Below, in pieces: positions 1 to 6,786 of a stretch of 49,569 bases of DNA. Each line of letters starts with the position of its first letter. Position 1 is the stretch's first letter. This stretch comes from Bacteroidales bacterium (GTDB lineage Bacteria > Bacteroidota > Bacteroidia > Bacteroidales > UBA932): positions 1-49,569 of the forward strand of contig JAFUZO010000065.1 in the NCBI GenBank assembly GCA_017476575.1, in the 5' to 3' direction. The notes beneath the pieces are model-generated. The model searched no databases. It was given only the letters and a program-made list of their open reading frames with translations, and was not told the origin of the DNA. Made by a program: the position numbers and the translations under genes.

Positions 1-72
1 GACCGAAGAATGGCGACAAAATGGCAAAAAAAGATCATAAAGATTTAAGTTGATAAAATTTAAACAGCTTCT
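1..72. repeat. Right half of a palindromic MITE-like repeat, cut by the window edge
   Basis: This stretch matches 12358-12429 at 70 of 72 positions. It ends in ATAAAATTTAAACAGCTTCT (53-72), the right terminal inverted repeat of the complete copy at 12266-12429. The left half lies outside the window. No reading frame is conserved between the copies beyond what sequence identity forces, so this looks like a non-autonomous element or an extragenic palindrome, not a gene. Confidence 0.85.
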
Positions 73-437
73 TATTTATACAGGTTTTTTTGACGGGGGG
101 CTGGAGGAGGATAGTCGGTGCTGGCTGACCGGGGGATCCGGGAAGCCCATCTTTCCGGAATACACATGCTCCAAGACGTCCGGAGGGTAGGAATCCGGCT
201 TCTTGGGAATGAAAGCCCATACGCTACCTTCCCCTGCAATCTCCTCCACGGGGCGCCCCGTGCCGGGCCTGTGGGAGACAAAAGAGGGAGAGTGGAGGGG
301 GTCCTGCACAAGGAAGGGAGTCCGTATTGTTCTGATAGACAGTGCTTTCTGGGAAAACTGGAAGGGTGGAACGGCGTGTCAAAAAAACGTCCGTTTTTAA
401 TCGTTTTTTGGTAAACTTTTTTTAGGACGATACATAC

Positions 438-589
438 GGACCTTCCATCAAGGGTTTTGAAAGCGTATGAAAATGAATACATTATGAGAAGACGGATGGA
501 AGGTCTACCCTGTGGGAGACGGACCTTCCATCGGGTGTTTTATATGTTGCTGGTTTTCTGGGATTTCCAAGATGGCCGATGGAAGGTCC
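438..589. repeat. Two hairpins 83 bp apart with identical stems (pair I)
   Basis: GGACCTTCCATC occurs at 438-449 and 521-532. Its reverse complement, GATGGAAGGTC, occurs at 495-505 and 578-588. Each copy can fold as an 11-12 bp stem around a loop of exactly 45 nt. Both arms are repeated at an offset of exactly 83 bp. The loops (450-494 and 533-577) show little similarity, while the stems are unchanged. This is direct sequence observation; the function is unknown. Confidence 0.75.
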
Positions 590-754
590 CCTGGAGAAGG
601 GGGAGATGCCCGGTCAGAGCCGGGGATGACGGGTGGTGCCGTGGGTATGATATGGGCAGATGGGTCCATTTCCCCGACCGAACGAATCCCTTCCGACGGT
701 TCGGACGGGAAACTTCCGAGGGTAGGTCCACTGATGGAGACGGTCCGCCTGCGA

Positions 755-896
755 ATGGAGAAGGTCTGTCCACAGATGGCGAGAGTGCGTTTTTTCCTGG
801 GGGACCCTCTCCATGAATCAAGTATATACGCCCTCTGGTGAAGAAGGTCCCCGCCCTTTTTTCACACCTGGACCCAACGTGTCGGGACCCTCTCCA
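755..896. repeat. Two further hairpins 83 bp apart (pair II)
   Basis: ATGGAGAAGGTC (755-766) pairs with GACCCTCTCCAT (803-814) at 11 of 12 positions. TGAAGAAGGTCC (839-850) pairs with GGACCCTCTCCA (885-896) with two imperfect positions. The AAGGTC cores (761 and 844) and the GACCCTCTCCA arms (803 and 886) are each offset by 83 bp, as in pair I. The loops are about 36 and 34 nt and differ in sequence. Confidence 0.6.
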
Positions 897-989
897 AAAT
901 AAGTCAGACCTTCTCCACGAGAGGACGGGCCTTCCTCCAAAAAAGGCAGACCTTCTCCATGGGTAAACGGCCCTTTCCCAATACGATCG
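885..989. repeat. Five diverged 21-bp tandem repeats
   Basis: Units start at 885, 906, 927, 948 and 969. Each opens with a variant of RGACCTTCTCCA, followed by a variable tail that usually ends in C. Twenty-one bp is about two helical turns, so any protein reading the core would meet it on the same face of the DNA. The period is also a multiple of three, so a 7-residue peptide repeat is formally possible on the minus strand, but no flanking gene supports this. Confidence 0.65.
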
Positions 990-1204
990 TCCCACAAACA
1001 GACCGTCCCCAAACAAGACCACACATTTGCAAAACAGCGAGGCTCTTCTCATTCGGTACAACACCTTCTCCGCCTCCTGCCCGGCGTCCACTTTTTTCTG
1101 GCCATCTCCCGACATCTACCCATTTGCCGGATCAGTCCGACAACCACCATAGAGACGTGACAAAGGATGTTTTTTGTAAACAGTTTATAGTTAGCGATTT
1201 GTGT

Positions 1205-1238
1205 ATTTTAACCTATGTAAATGGTCATAGGTTAAAAT
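1205..1238. repeat. Perfect 13-bp AT-rich hairpin
   Basis: ATTTTAACCTATG (1205-1217) and CATAGGTTAAAAT (1226-1238) form a perfect stem with an 8-nt loop. No T-run follows on the plus strand, so a simple intrinsic terminator is not obvious. The hairpin lies about 80 bp beyond the terminator of the tRNA-Leu gene, outside that transcript. It could be a dyad operator or a separate terminator. Confidence 0.6.
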
Positions 1239-1316
1239 GCGTGAGGTATTAAAAATGGGAAGGTTACCATTGACGCAAACTGTGACATCGACTCCGGGGA
1301 CCGGGAGATCCGGGAT

Positions 1317-1356
1317 AAAAAAACCGGAGTCTCCCCATTTGAAGGAGACTCCGGTC
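1317..1356 (-). terminator. Intrinsic terminator of tRNA-Leu
   Basis: On the minus strand, a 12-bp GC-rich stem (arms at about 1345-1356 and 1323-1334, ACCGGAGTCTCC and its complement) is followed at once by a run of seven T. It starts five bases after the tRNA 3' end. Stem, loop and U-tract fit a Rho-independent terminator closely. Confidence 0.9.
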
Positions 1357-1360
1357 TCGT

Positions 1361-1444
1361 GCCCAAAGCCGGGCTCGAACCGGCACGTCTTTAAGGGACA
1401 CTGGATTTTGAGTCCAGCGCGTCTACCAATTCCGCCATTCGGGC
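1361..1444 (-). tRNA. tRNA-Leu (anticodon CAA)
   Basis: On the minus strand the acceptor arms GCCCGAA and TTTGGGC pair over 7 bp with one G-U. The discriminator base is A, as usual for leucine. The anticodon stem CTGGA/TCCAG encloses CTCAAAA, giving CAA, which reads UUG. The T arm contains the canonical GGTTCGAGCC, and a long variable arm is present, as expected for a class II tRNA of about 84 nt. CCA is not encoded (CGA follows the discriminator), so the CCA end must be added enzymatically. Confidence 0.95.
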
Positions 1445-1482
1445 ATGCGGTCCGCCCGGGACGACGATTCCCGGGTAGACTG

Positions 1483-1514
1483 CAAATTTACCGCAATTTC
1501 GCCGAATCTGCAAA
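1483..1514 (-). promoter_or_regulatory. Bacteroidetes-type promoter of tRNA-Leu
   Basis: On the minus strand TTTG (1511-1514) is followed after exactly 20 nt by TAAATTTG (1483-1490). This matches the Bacteroidetes -33/-7 consensus TTTG-N19-21-TAnnTTTG. The tRNA 5' end lies about 38 nt downstream, which leaves a short 5' leader. A CCCGGG-flanked hairpin (1455-1474) lies in that leader. Confidence 0.8.
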
Positions 1515-1860
1515 TTTTATTCACCGGTCTGTCTGGATTCTGCGGTCTGAAGCATTTGTGTACCGGCCCCCTGTCCCGTCCACTTCCGGCGTGCTTGGCG
1601 GCCTTCAGAGCCGGACCTGCGGCATGTGTCCGTCTGGTGCGAGAATCGCAATGCGCTGATTGATAAATTGTTCCGGCTCTTCCTCTCTGCAATTTGCGGA
1701 GAGGAAATAAGGAAAGTTGCTGAGGGAGAGTTCGTTCTGTTTCACGGTACCGGACTCCCGTCGCTCCTCGGCAATTTCCAGAGGCTCCCAGGATGATGCC
1801 ACAGAGCGGTCCCTGGCGGTTCACCTTCCAAGGACTGTAGGGGATTACTGGAAAAAGATG
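1515..1860. other. Intergenic region between tRNA-Leu and aroB
   Basis: No gene was recognised here. A perfect 8-bp hairpin, TTCCTCTC/GAGAGGAA, spans 1680-1706 with an 11-nt loop. The region separates the divergent tRNA-Leu and aroB promoters. No riboswitch-like or attenuator-like arrangement was recognised upstream of aroB. Confidence 0.5.
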
Positions 1861-1868
1861 TATCTTTG
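1861..1868 (+). promoter_or_regulatory. -7 element of the aroB operon promoter
   Basis: TATCTTTG matches the -7 consensus TAnnTTTG exactly. It lies inside a 21-bp stretch (1850-1870) that is identical to the one carrying the sufB -7 element (6744-6764). No clear TTTG is visible at -33. Only six bases separate the element from the aroB ATG, so the transcript is probably leaderless or nearly so. Confidence 0.7.
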
Positions 1869-1874
1869 CAGGAT

Positions 1875-3041
1875 ATGGGAAAGTCGATCGATATCATCAT
1901 CGGGGGGAAGGTCGTCGGCCGGGTGGTCGGCGGGTCGCGTGTCGGGGAAGTGGCCGCCCTGCTCGAAGGGGAGCAGGAGGTGTTCGTGGTCTATGACCGG
2001 CAGGCTGTCTGGGTGGCGGAGGCTGTGGGAAGGGCCGTGGCGGTCCGGGGAAGCCTGGCGCTGACCGTGTCCGAGGCGGCGAAATCGATGGACACGGTGC
2101 TGTCCATCTGCCGGTGGCTGCTGGAATCCGGGGCCTCCCGGAAGGCGCTGGTCGTCGCCATCGGCGGGGGCATCACCACCGATATGGCGGGTTTTGCGGC
2201 GAGTATCTACAAGCGGGGTATCCGCTACGCCAACCTCCCGACCACCTTGCTCGCCCAGGTCGATGCGGCGGTCGGCGGCAAGACCGGGGTCAATTTCGAT
2301 GCCTATAAGAACATGCTGGGTGTCATCGTCCAGCCGGTTTTCACCTTCCTCTGTGCCGAGGTGCTGCGGACGCTTCCGCGGCGGGACTTCCTGTCCGGTG
2401 CGGCGGAACTGGTCAAGACCTTCCTGATCGAGGACCATGACGGCCATTATGCCCGCTCCGTACGTCTGTTGGCCGCCCGGGATGTTCCGGGGTGTTTCCC
2501 CTTGGCCCCCGGCGCCCCGTCGTCCCCATCCGCGGATACCGCGGAGCGGGTTCCCTCCACGGACTCGGACCAACATGTAGACGAAAAGGAGTGGCAGGAG
2601 CTGGTGTTTGCGGCGGCGGCCGTGAAGGCAGGGGTCGTGGGGCGAGACCCGTTCGAGAGGGGCGAGCGACGTAAACTGAACCTCGGGCATACTTTCGCCC
2701 ATGCCATCGAGCATGAGGCACGCCTGAGGGGTGACGATATCACCCATGGCGAGGCGGTTGCTATGGGCATCAACCTCGCGGCCCGCCTGTCCGACGGCCT
2801 CGGCCTGGCACAGGGGCTGGCCGGGCGCCTGATGCGGGATTTTGCGGCGGCGGGGCTGCCCGTGGCCTGCCCCTATCCGCTGGAGACCCTGGCGGGGGCG
2901 ATGGGACGGGACAAGAAGGCGGAAGGCGGCCGTGTCCATTTCGTCCTGCTGCGCGGCGTCGGGGATGTCGTCATCATCGACCTGACAGTGGAGGAAGCCC
3001 TGCGGACCCTCCAGGGGGGCGCGGCAGATAAACGACTGTGA
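1875..3041 (+). CDS. aroB: 3-dehydroquinate synthase AroB
   Basis: Second step of the shikimate pathway: converts DAHP to 3-dehydroquinate, with NAD+ and a divalent metal, in the cytoplasm. The 388-aa protein has the glycine-rich NAD motif AIGGGITTDMAGFAAS (about 95-110) and LPTTLLAQVDAAVGGKTGVN (121-140). The three metal ligands expected of the family fall in GAAELVK (about 175-181), GHTFAHAIEH (271-280) and HGEAVAMG (291-298). It is about 30 residues longer than usual. The excess is a Pro/Ser/Ala-rich, probably disordered insertion at about 200-235. I chose ATG 1875 because the first beta strand (SIDIIIGG) starts there; an upstream TTG would lie inside the -7 element. First gene of an aroB, aroDA, aroC cluster. 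Confidence 0.95.
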   Translation: MGKSIDIIIGGKVVGRVVGGSRVGEVAALLEGEQEVFVVYDRQAVWVAEAVGRAVAVRGSLALTVSEAAKSMDTVLSICRWLLESGASRKALVVAIGGGITTDMAGFAASIYKRGIRYANLPTTLLAQVDAAVGGKTGVNFDAYKNMLGVIVQPVFTFLCAEVLRTLPRRDFLSGAAELVKTFLIEDHDGHYARSVRLLAARDVPGCFPLAPGAPSSPSADTAERVPSTDSDQHVDEKEWQELVFAAAAVKAGVVGRDPFERGERRKLNLGHTFAHAIEHEARLRGDDITHGEAVAMGINLAARLSDGLGLAQGLAGRLMRDFAAAGLPVACPYPLETLAGAMGRDKKAEGGRVHFVLLRGVGDVVIIDLTVEEALRTLQGGAADKRL

Positions 3042-3056
3042 GTGAGCGTGATGAGC

Positions 3057-3124
3057 ATTTCCGGGTGCAATCCGCTTGCTCCCGGAAATCTGGAAATGAT
3101 TGATCATCAGCACGGAAGGTGCTG
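3057..3124 (+). other. Two hairpins in the aroB-aroDA gap
   Basis: ATTTCCGGG (3057-3065) pairs perfectly with CCCGGAAAT (3081-3089) around a 15-nt loop. CAGCAC (3108-3113) pairs perfectly with GTGCTG (3119-3124) around GGAAG. The second hairpin ends 11 nt before the aroDA start codon. Neither is followed by a T-run, so RNA processing, transcript stabilisation or control of aroDA translation is more likely than termination. Confidence 0.55.
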
Positions 3125-3135
3125 CATAAGCGACT

Positions 3136-5394
3136 ATGATCTGTACATCGATACAAGGGAAGACACTGGAGGAGATCCTCCAGGTCCTGGAGAGCGGGAC
3201 GGTCGAAATGGCCGAGATCCGGCTGGACCTGTGCGACCTCGAAGAAGAGGAAATCGAGACGCTGTTCTCGGGCTCCGACGTACCGCTCGTGGCGACCTGC
3301 CGGGTATCCGAGGTGGCCCGGCGGATGCAGGACGGCGCAGGGGCGTCCGACAGGGACGCGGCAGGCGCCTCCCGGCAGGGGATGCTCTCGGACGCCGGGC
3401 GTTCCATGGCAGAGGCGGGCCTGCTCCCCTCTCGTTTGCACCGGGGACGTGACGAGGCGGAGGAAAGGGCGGAACGGCAGCTGCTCAAGGCCGTCGAGGC
3501 GGGGGCGAAGTACGTGGACCTGGAAGTGGAGGCCCCGCCGATGATGGGGCGGAAAATCCGCCAGGCCTGCCGGGAGTACGGCACGGTCCTCATCCGCTCG
3601 TACCATGATTTCACGGGGACGCCACCGGCCGCCACCCTGCTGTCCGTGCTGGAAAAGGCGCAGCGTTTCGGTGGCGAGGTGGTGAAGGTCGTGACGACCG
3701 CCACCGGCCCGGAAGAGGTCGCGGCCGTCCAGGACCTGTACCGGGAAATGGACCCCGGGCGCCTCATTGCATTCTGCATGGGGGATGCTGGCCGGACTTC
3801 CCGTCTGGACGCGCTCCGCTTCGGGGCGCCGTTTACCTATGCCTGCCTTACCCCGGAAGAGGCCACGGCCCCGGGTCAATGGACCACGGCCGAGATGCGG
3901 GCCGCGGTCTATGGCGGTTTCCACTTCATCGGAACCGCTGGCCATAGGGATAAAAAAATGACCGGAAATCCGCCCGAACCGTCATCCGGAGCAGGTTGGG
4001 TCGGGGGAAAGCTGGTTTTCCCGACTGGACATGAAGAGACTTCCGGCGAAGTGCTCCAGATGCCGGCCTCGAAGAGTTTCGCGCAGCGGGCCATCGTTGC
4101 GGCAGCGCTGGCGGAGGGAACTTCGCACCTGACAGGATATTCGCCCTGCGGGGACAACGAGTCGGCGCTGGCCGTAGCCCGTGCCTTGGGGGCGGAGGTG
4201 CGGGTCGAGGGCGCAGAATTGACCATCACCGGGATCGATGCCTCGGAAAGAACCTTGGAGCTGGACGGATTGCATACGGGGGAATCGGGATTCCTGACCC
4301 GGATGATGATTCCGCTCATGGCGGTCCTGGGGCAGGGACCGGTGCGGGTGACGGGGGAGAAGACGCTGCTGAGGCGGCCGCTCTCCGGGGCGCATGACAT
4401 CATGGCTTCGTTCGGGGTGCGGCTCCTGCCGGAAGGACAGGCCGCCGGCCGGCCGGGCGACTGCTATGTGCCGCTGACGGTGGCGGGGCCGCTGGTCCCA
4501 GGCCGGGCGGACGTCTCCGGCAAGGGCGGGTCGCAGCTGATTTCCGGCCTGCTGGCCGCCTTGCCGCTCGCCGGGAACCGGTCCACGCTCTATGTCCATG
4601 ACCCGCGGAGCATTCCCTACCTGTTCATCACGGTGGATGTGCTGAAGAAGTTCGGCATCCGGATCGGTTCCGAGATGGAGGGCGGCGAGGATTTCCTGGA
4701 GACGCAGGACTGGTCGCTCTGTACGGGTGTCACGTTCAAGGTCCGCGGCGGTCAGTGTTACCGGGCGGCCGATTTCCGCATCGAGGGGGATTGGAGCGGT
4801 GCCGCCAACTTCCTGGCGGCCGGGGCCATCTTCGGCGAGGTCGAAGTGGAAGGACTGGATTCCCAGTCGCTCCAGGCCGATATTTCCATCCTGGACATCC
4901 TCATGGAGGCCGGCGCCAGCATGTCCCAATTCGAAGGGGCGACGCCGACGACCGGACCGGTCCATGTGTCCCGGGCGCCGCTGGGCGCTTTCGATACGGA
5001 CCTGAACAACTGTCCCGACTTGTTTCCGATCGTGGCGGTCCTCGCCGCCTTCTGCCCGGGTTCTTCGCATATCCTCGGGGTGCAGCGGCTGGCCCACAAG
5101 GAGACAGACCGTGCCGTTGCCGTCGTGGACATGCTCACGCAGCTGGGCGTGACGGCGTCTGTTGCGGGCGACGAGATGACGGTCGAAGGGATGTCGTTGG
5201 CGCAGCGGCTTCTCACCGGGCGCCTCCTGAAAGGCGGACGGTACACTTCGCACGGCGATCACCGCATGGTCATGGCCTTGAAAGTAGCTTCGCTCGGAGC
5301 GGACGGACCGGTGGATATCGACGACACGGCCTGCGTGGCCAAATCCTTCCCGGGCTTCCTGGACCTGTTCGACCGGTGGGCCGGCTTACGATAG
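3136..5394 (+). CDS. Fused 3-dehydroquinate dehydratase (type I) and EPSP synthase, AroD-AroA
   Basis: The 752-aa protein joins steps 3 and 6 of the shikimate pathway. Residues 1 to about 270 are type I dehydroquinase: EMAEIRLDL (24-32), RSYHDF with catalytic His157, VVKVVTTATGP with Schiff-base Lys184, and FCMGDAGRTSR (about 213-223). Residues from about 291 to 752 are 5-enolpyruvylshikimate-3-phosphate synthase: PASKSFAQR (310-318, phosphate-binding Lys313), GESGFLTRMM, and SHGDHRMVMALKVAS near the end. An acidic and Ala/Arg-rich insertion lies at about 64-110 of the AroD half. The linker (about 272-290) is short and Pro/Gly-rich. The reading frame is continuous with good family motifs on both sides, so this is a real fusion and not a sequencing artefact. 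The AroD-type dehydratase acts two steps before EPSPS; AroE and AroK are not in the window. Confidence 0.93.
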   Translation: MICTSIQGKTLEEILQVLESGTVEMAEIRLDLCDLEEEEIETLFSGSDVPLVATCRVSEVARRMQDGAGASDRDAAGASRQGMLSDAGRSMAEAGLLPSRLHRGRDEAEERAERQLLKAVEAGAKYVDLEVEAPPMMGRKIRQACREYGTVLIRSYHDFTGTPPAATLLSVLEKAQRFGGEVVKVVTTATGPEEVAAVQDLYREMDPGRLIAFCMGDAGRTSRLDALRFGAPFTYACLTPEEATAPGQWTTAEMRAAVYGGFHFIGTAGHRDKKMTGNPPEPSSGAGWVGGKLVFPTGHEETSGEVLQMPASKSFAQRAIVAAALAEGTSHLTGYSPCGDNESALAVARALGAEVRVEGAELTITGIDASERTLELDGLHTGESGFLTRMMIPLMAVLGQGPVRVTGEKTLLRRPLSGAHDIMASFGVRLLPEGQAAGRPGDCYVPLTVAGPLVPGRADVSGKGGSQLISGLLAALPLAGNRSTLYVHDPRSIPYLFITVDVLKKFGIRIGSEMEGGEDFLETQDWSLCTGVTFKVRGGQCYRAADFRIEGDWSGAANFLAAGAIFGEVEVEGLDSQSLQADISILDILMEAGASMSQFEGATPTTGPVHVSRAPLGAFDTDLNNCPDLFPIVAVLAAFCPGSSHILGVQRLAHKETDRAVAVVDMLTQLGVTASVAGDEMTVEGMSLAQRLLTGRLLKGGRYTSHGDHRMVMALKVASLGADGPVDIDDTACVAKSFPGFLDLFDRWAGLR

Positions 5395-5407
5395 AAACAT
5401 ACATCCT

Positions 5408-6490
5408 ATGAATACTTTTGGCAATATTTTCAGCGTCAGCATCTTCGGTGAATCGCACGGGCCGCTGGCCGGTGTCGTCATCGACGGCGTGGAGCCGGGC
5501 ATCGCCCTCGGCGTGGAGGATTTCACGGCGGACATCGCCCGGCGAAAGAGCGGAGTTCGCGGAACGACGCCCCGCATCGAGGCGGATGTGCCGCAGCTTG
5601 TCAGCGGGGTCTATGAAGGCCATACGACCGGGGCGCCTCTTACCATCCTCTTTGCTAACGGGAACACCCGCTCGGGAGACTACAGCCGCCTGAAGGCGGT
5701 TCCCCGTCCGGGCCATGCCGACTTCACAGCGGACATCAAGTATGACGGGTTCCAGGACCCGCGGGGCGGCGGCCATTTCTCGGGGCGGCTGACCCTGCCG
5801 GTGGTGGCTGCCGGCGTCGTGGCGAAGAAGGTGCTCGCGGAGACGGTTGCCTCGGAGACGGAGGGACATGTGCACTTCTGTGCGGAGGCGCGGATCGTGG
5901 AACTGGGCGGCGTGTCGCGGGAGACGGCCCTGAAGCGGTCTTCTGCGGCCTGTCCGGATGGCCGGTCTCAGCCGGATGCGGAACTGTGGGCTCCGGAATT
6001 GGAGGCGGCGATGGAGGAGGGCGATTCGCTCGGCGCCGTCGTAGAGTGCGTCGTAGACGGGATGCCGGCCGGGCTCGGCGAGCCTTTCTGGGACAGCGTC
6101 GAGTCGTGTATCGCCCATGCCGTCTTCGCCATCCCCGGCGTGCGGGGCATCGAATTCGGCGACGGGTTCCGCGCCGCCCGCTTGAAGGGCTCGGAGCACA
6201 ACGACTGCTTCGTTCCGGATGTCCCCCGCCATGGCCTCGTCACTCCGGCGACGAACCATGCCGGCGGGGTCAACGGCGGCATCACCAACGGCAATCCGCT
6301 CGTGTTCCGCGTGGCCTTCAAACCGACTTCCAGCATCCGGAAAGCCCAGCGGACCTACGACTTCGCCGCCGGGACCCTGACCGATCTCCAGGTCCCCGGC
6401 CGCCACGACACCTGTTTCGCCCTCCGCACTCCCGTCATCGTCGAGGCCATGGCCGCCATCGTCCTCGCCGACCTTATCGACCGGGCCTGA
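5408..6490 (+). CDS. aroC: Chorismate synthase AroC
   Basis: Makes chorismate from EPSP by trans-elimination of phosphate, using reduced FMN; last common step of aromatic synthesis. The 360-aa length is typical. Family motifs are present: FGESHG (13-18), ARRKSGVRGTTPR (44-56), RPGHADFT, GFQDPRGGGHFSGR, TNHAGGVNGGITNG and the C-terminal RHDTCFALRTPV. The gene starts 13 bp after aroDA stops and is almost certainly co-transcribed with it. Together aroB, aroDA and aroC supply four activities of the pathway. Confidence 0.97.
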   Translation: MNTFGNIFSVSIFGESHGPLAGVVIDGVEPGIALGVEDFTADIARRKSGVRGTTPRIEADVPQLVSGVYEGHTTGAPLTILFANGNTRSGDYSRLKAVPRPGHADFTADIKYDGFQDPRGGGHFSGRLTLPVVAAGVVAKKVLAETVASETEGHVHFCAEARIVELGGVSRETALKRSSAACPDGRSQPDAELWAPELEAAMEEGDSLGAVVECVVDGMPAGLGEPFWDSVESCIAHAVFAIPGVRGIEFGDGFRAARLKGSEHNDCFVPDVPRHGLVTPATNHAGGVNGGITNGNPLVFRVAFKPTSSIRKAQRTYDFAAGTLTDLQVPGRHDTCFALRTPVIVEAMAAIVLADLIDRA

Positions 6491-6555
6491 CCGGCGCCGG
6501 CAGGTCGGCATGGTCCCCGGCCTGGCCATCATCGTCAAAACCATCCATCAAGAAT

Positions 6556-6723
6556 ATGGGAACAGTCAAACTCTTTCCGCTCCTTGTCCCGGCCTTCTTC
6601 CTCGAATCGGCCTTCATCTTCCTGGTGGGAATCACGGGAAAGATGCTTTTCCTCTGGATAGCACTGGCTGTCGTGGTCATTCAACCCATCCTGCTCGAAA
6701 CGGTCTGCAAGCGGCGGCGCTGA
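6556..6723 (+). CDS. Small hydrophobic protein, probably two membrane helices
   Basis: Encodes 55 residues. Two hydrophobic segments at about 5-26 and 29-47 are separated by a short GK turn, and the C terminus (CKRRR) is strongly basic, consistent with a positive-inside orientation. It matches no family I recognise. It lies in the gap between aroC and the sufB promoter on the same strand, so it may be read from the aro transcript. No strong ribosome-binding site is visible, as is usual in Bacteroidota. The hydrophobicity pattern and fit to the gap support a real gene, but it could be a chance frame. Confidence 0.55.
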   Translation: MGTVKLFPLLVPAFFLESAFIFLVGITGKMLFLWIALAVVVIQPILLETVCKRRR

Positions 6724-6754
6724 ACGGACGGGATGGAAATACCGGAAAAAGATG

Positions 6755-6762
6755 TATCTTTG
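6755..6762 (+). promoter_or_regulatory. -7 element of the sufB operon promoter
   Basis: TATCTTTG is an exact match to TAnnTTTG, 24 nt before the sufB ATG. The surrounding 21 bp (6744-6764) is identical to the aroB promoter (1850-1870). No convincing -33 TTTG was found. Confidence 0.7.
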
Positions 6763-6786
6763 CACACTATCTATTCCGTACAGGTT

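Larger units (their letters stand above)
73..1316. other. Long intergenic region with no convincing gene
   Basis: The open frames here are short, low in complexity and rich in Arg, Pro, Gly and Ser. None resembles a known protein. The stretch instead contains inverted and tandem short repeats, listed separately at 438-589, 755-896, 885-989 and 1205-1238. A short phrase, CCTGTGGGAGAC, occurs at about 268-279 and again at about 509-520. The tract from 720 to 1080 shows marked strand bias (runs of CCTTCTCC on the plus strand). An untranslated structured RNA or a decayed element are both possible. Confidence 0.6.

Noticed and set aside
438..989. CRISPR array
   Set aside because: Repeats are 11-12 nt and occur in both orientations, spacers are not of constant size, and no cas gene is in the window.
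540..1115. 191-aa minus-strand frame with heptad-like WRRS/GEG repeats
   Set aside because: The repeats follow from the 21-bp DNA repeat. No start context, no family and no neighbouring gene support coding.
1845..3779. 644-aa open frame on the minus strand opposite aroB and aroDA
   Set aside because: Antisense shadow of GC-rich coding sequence. It has no family motifs, is rich in Arg, Pro and His, and the plus strand encodes clear enzymes.
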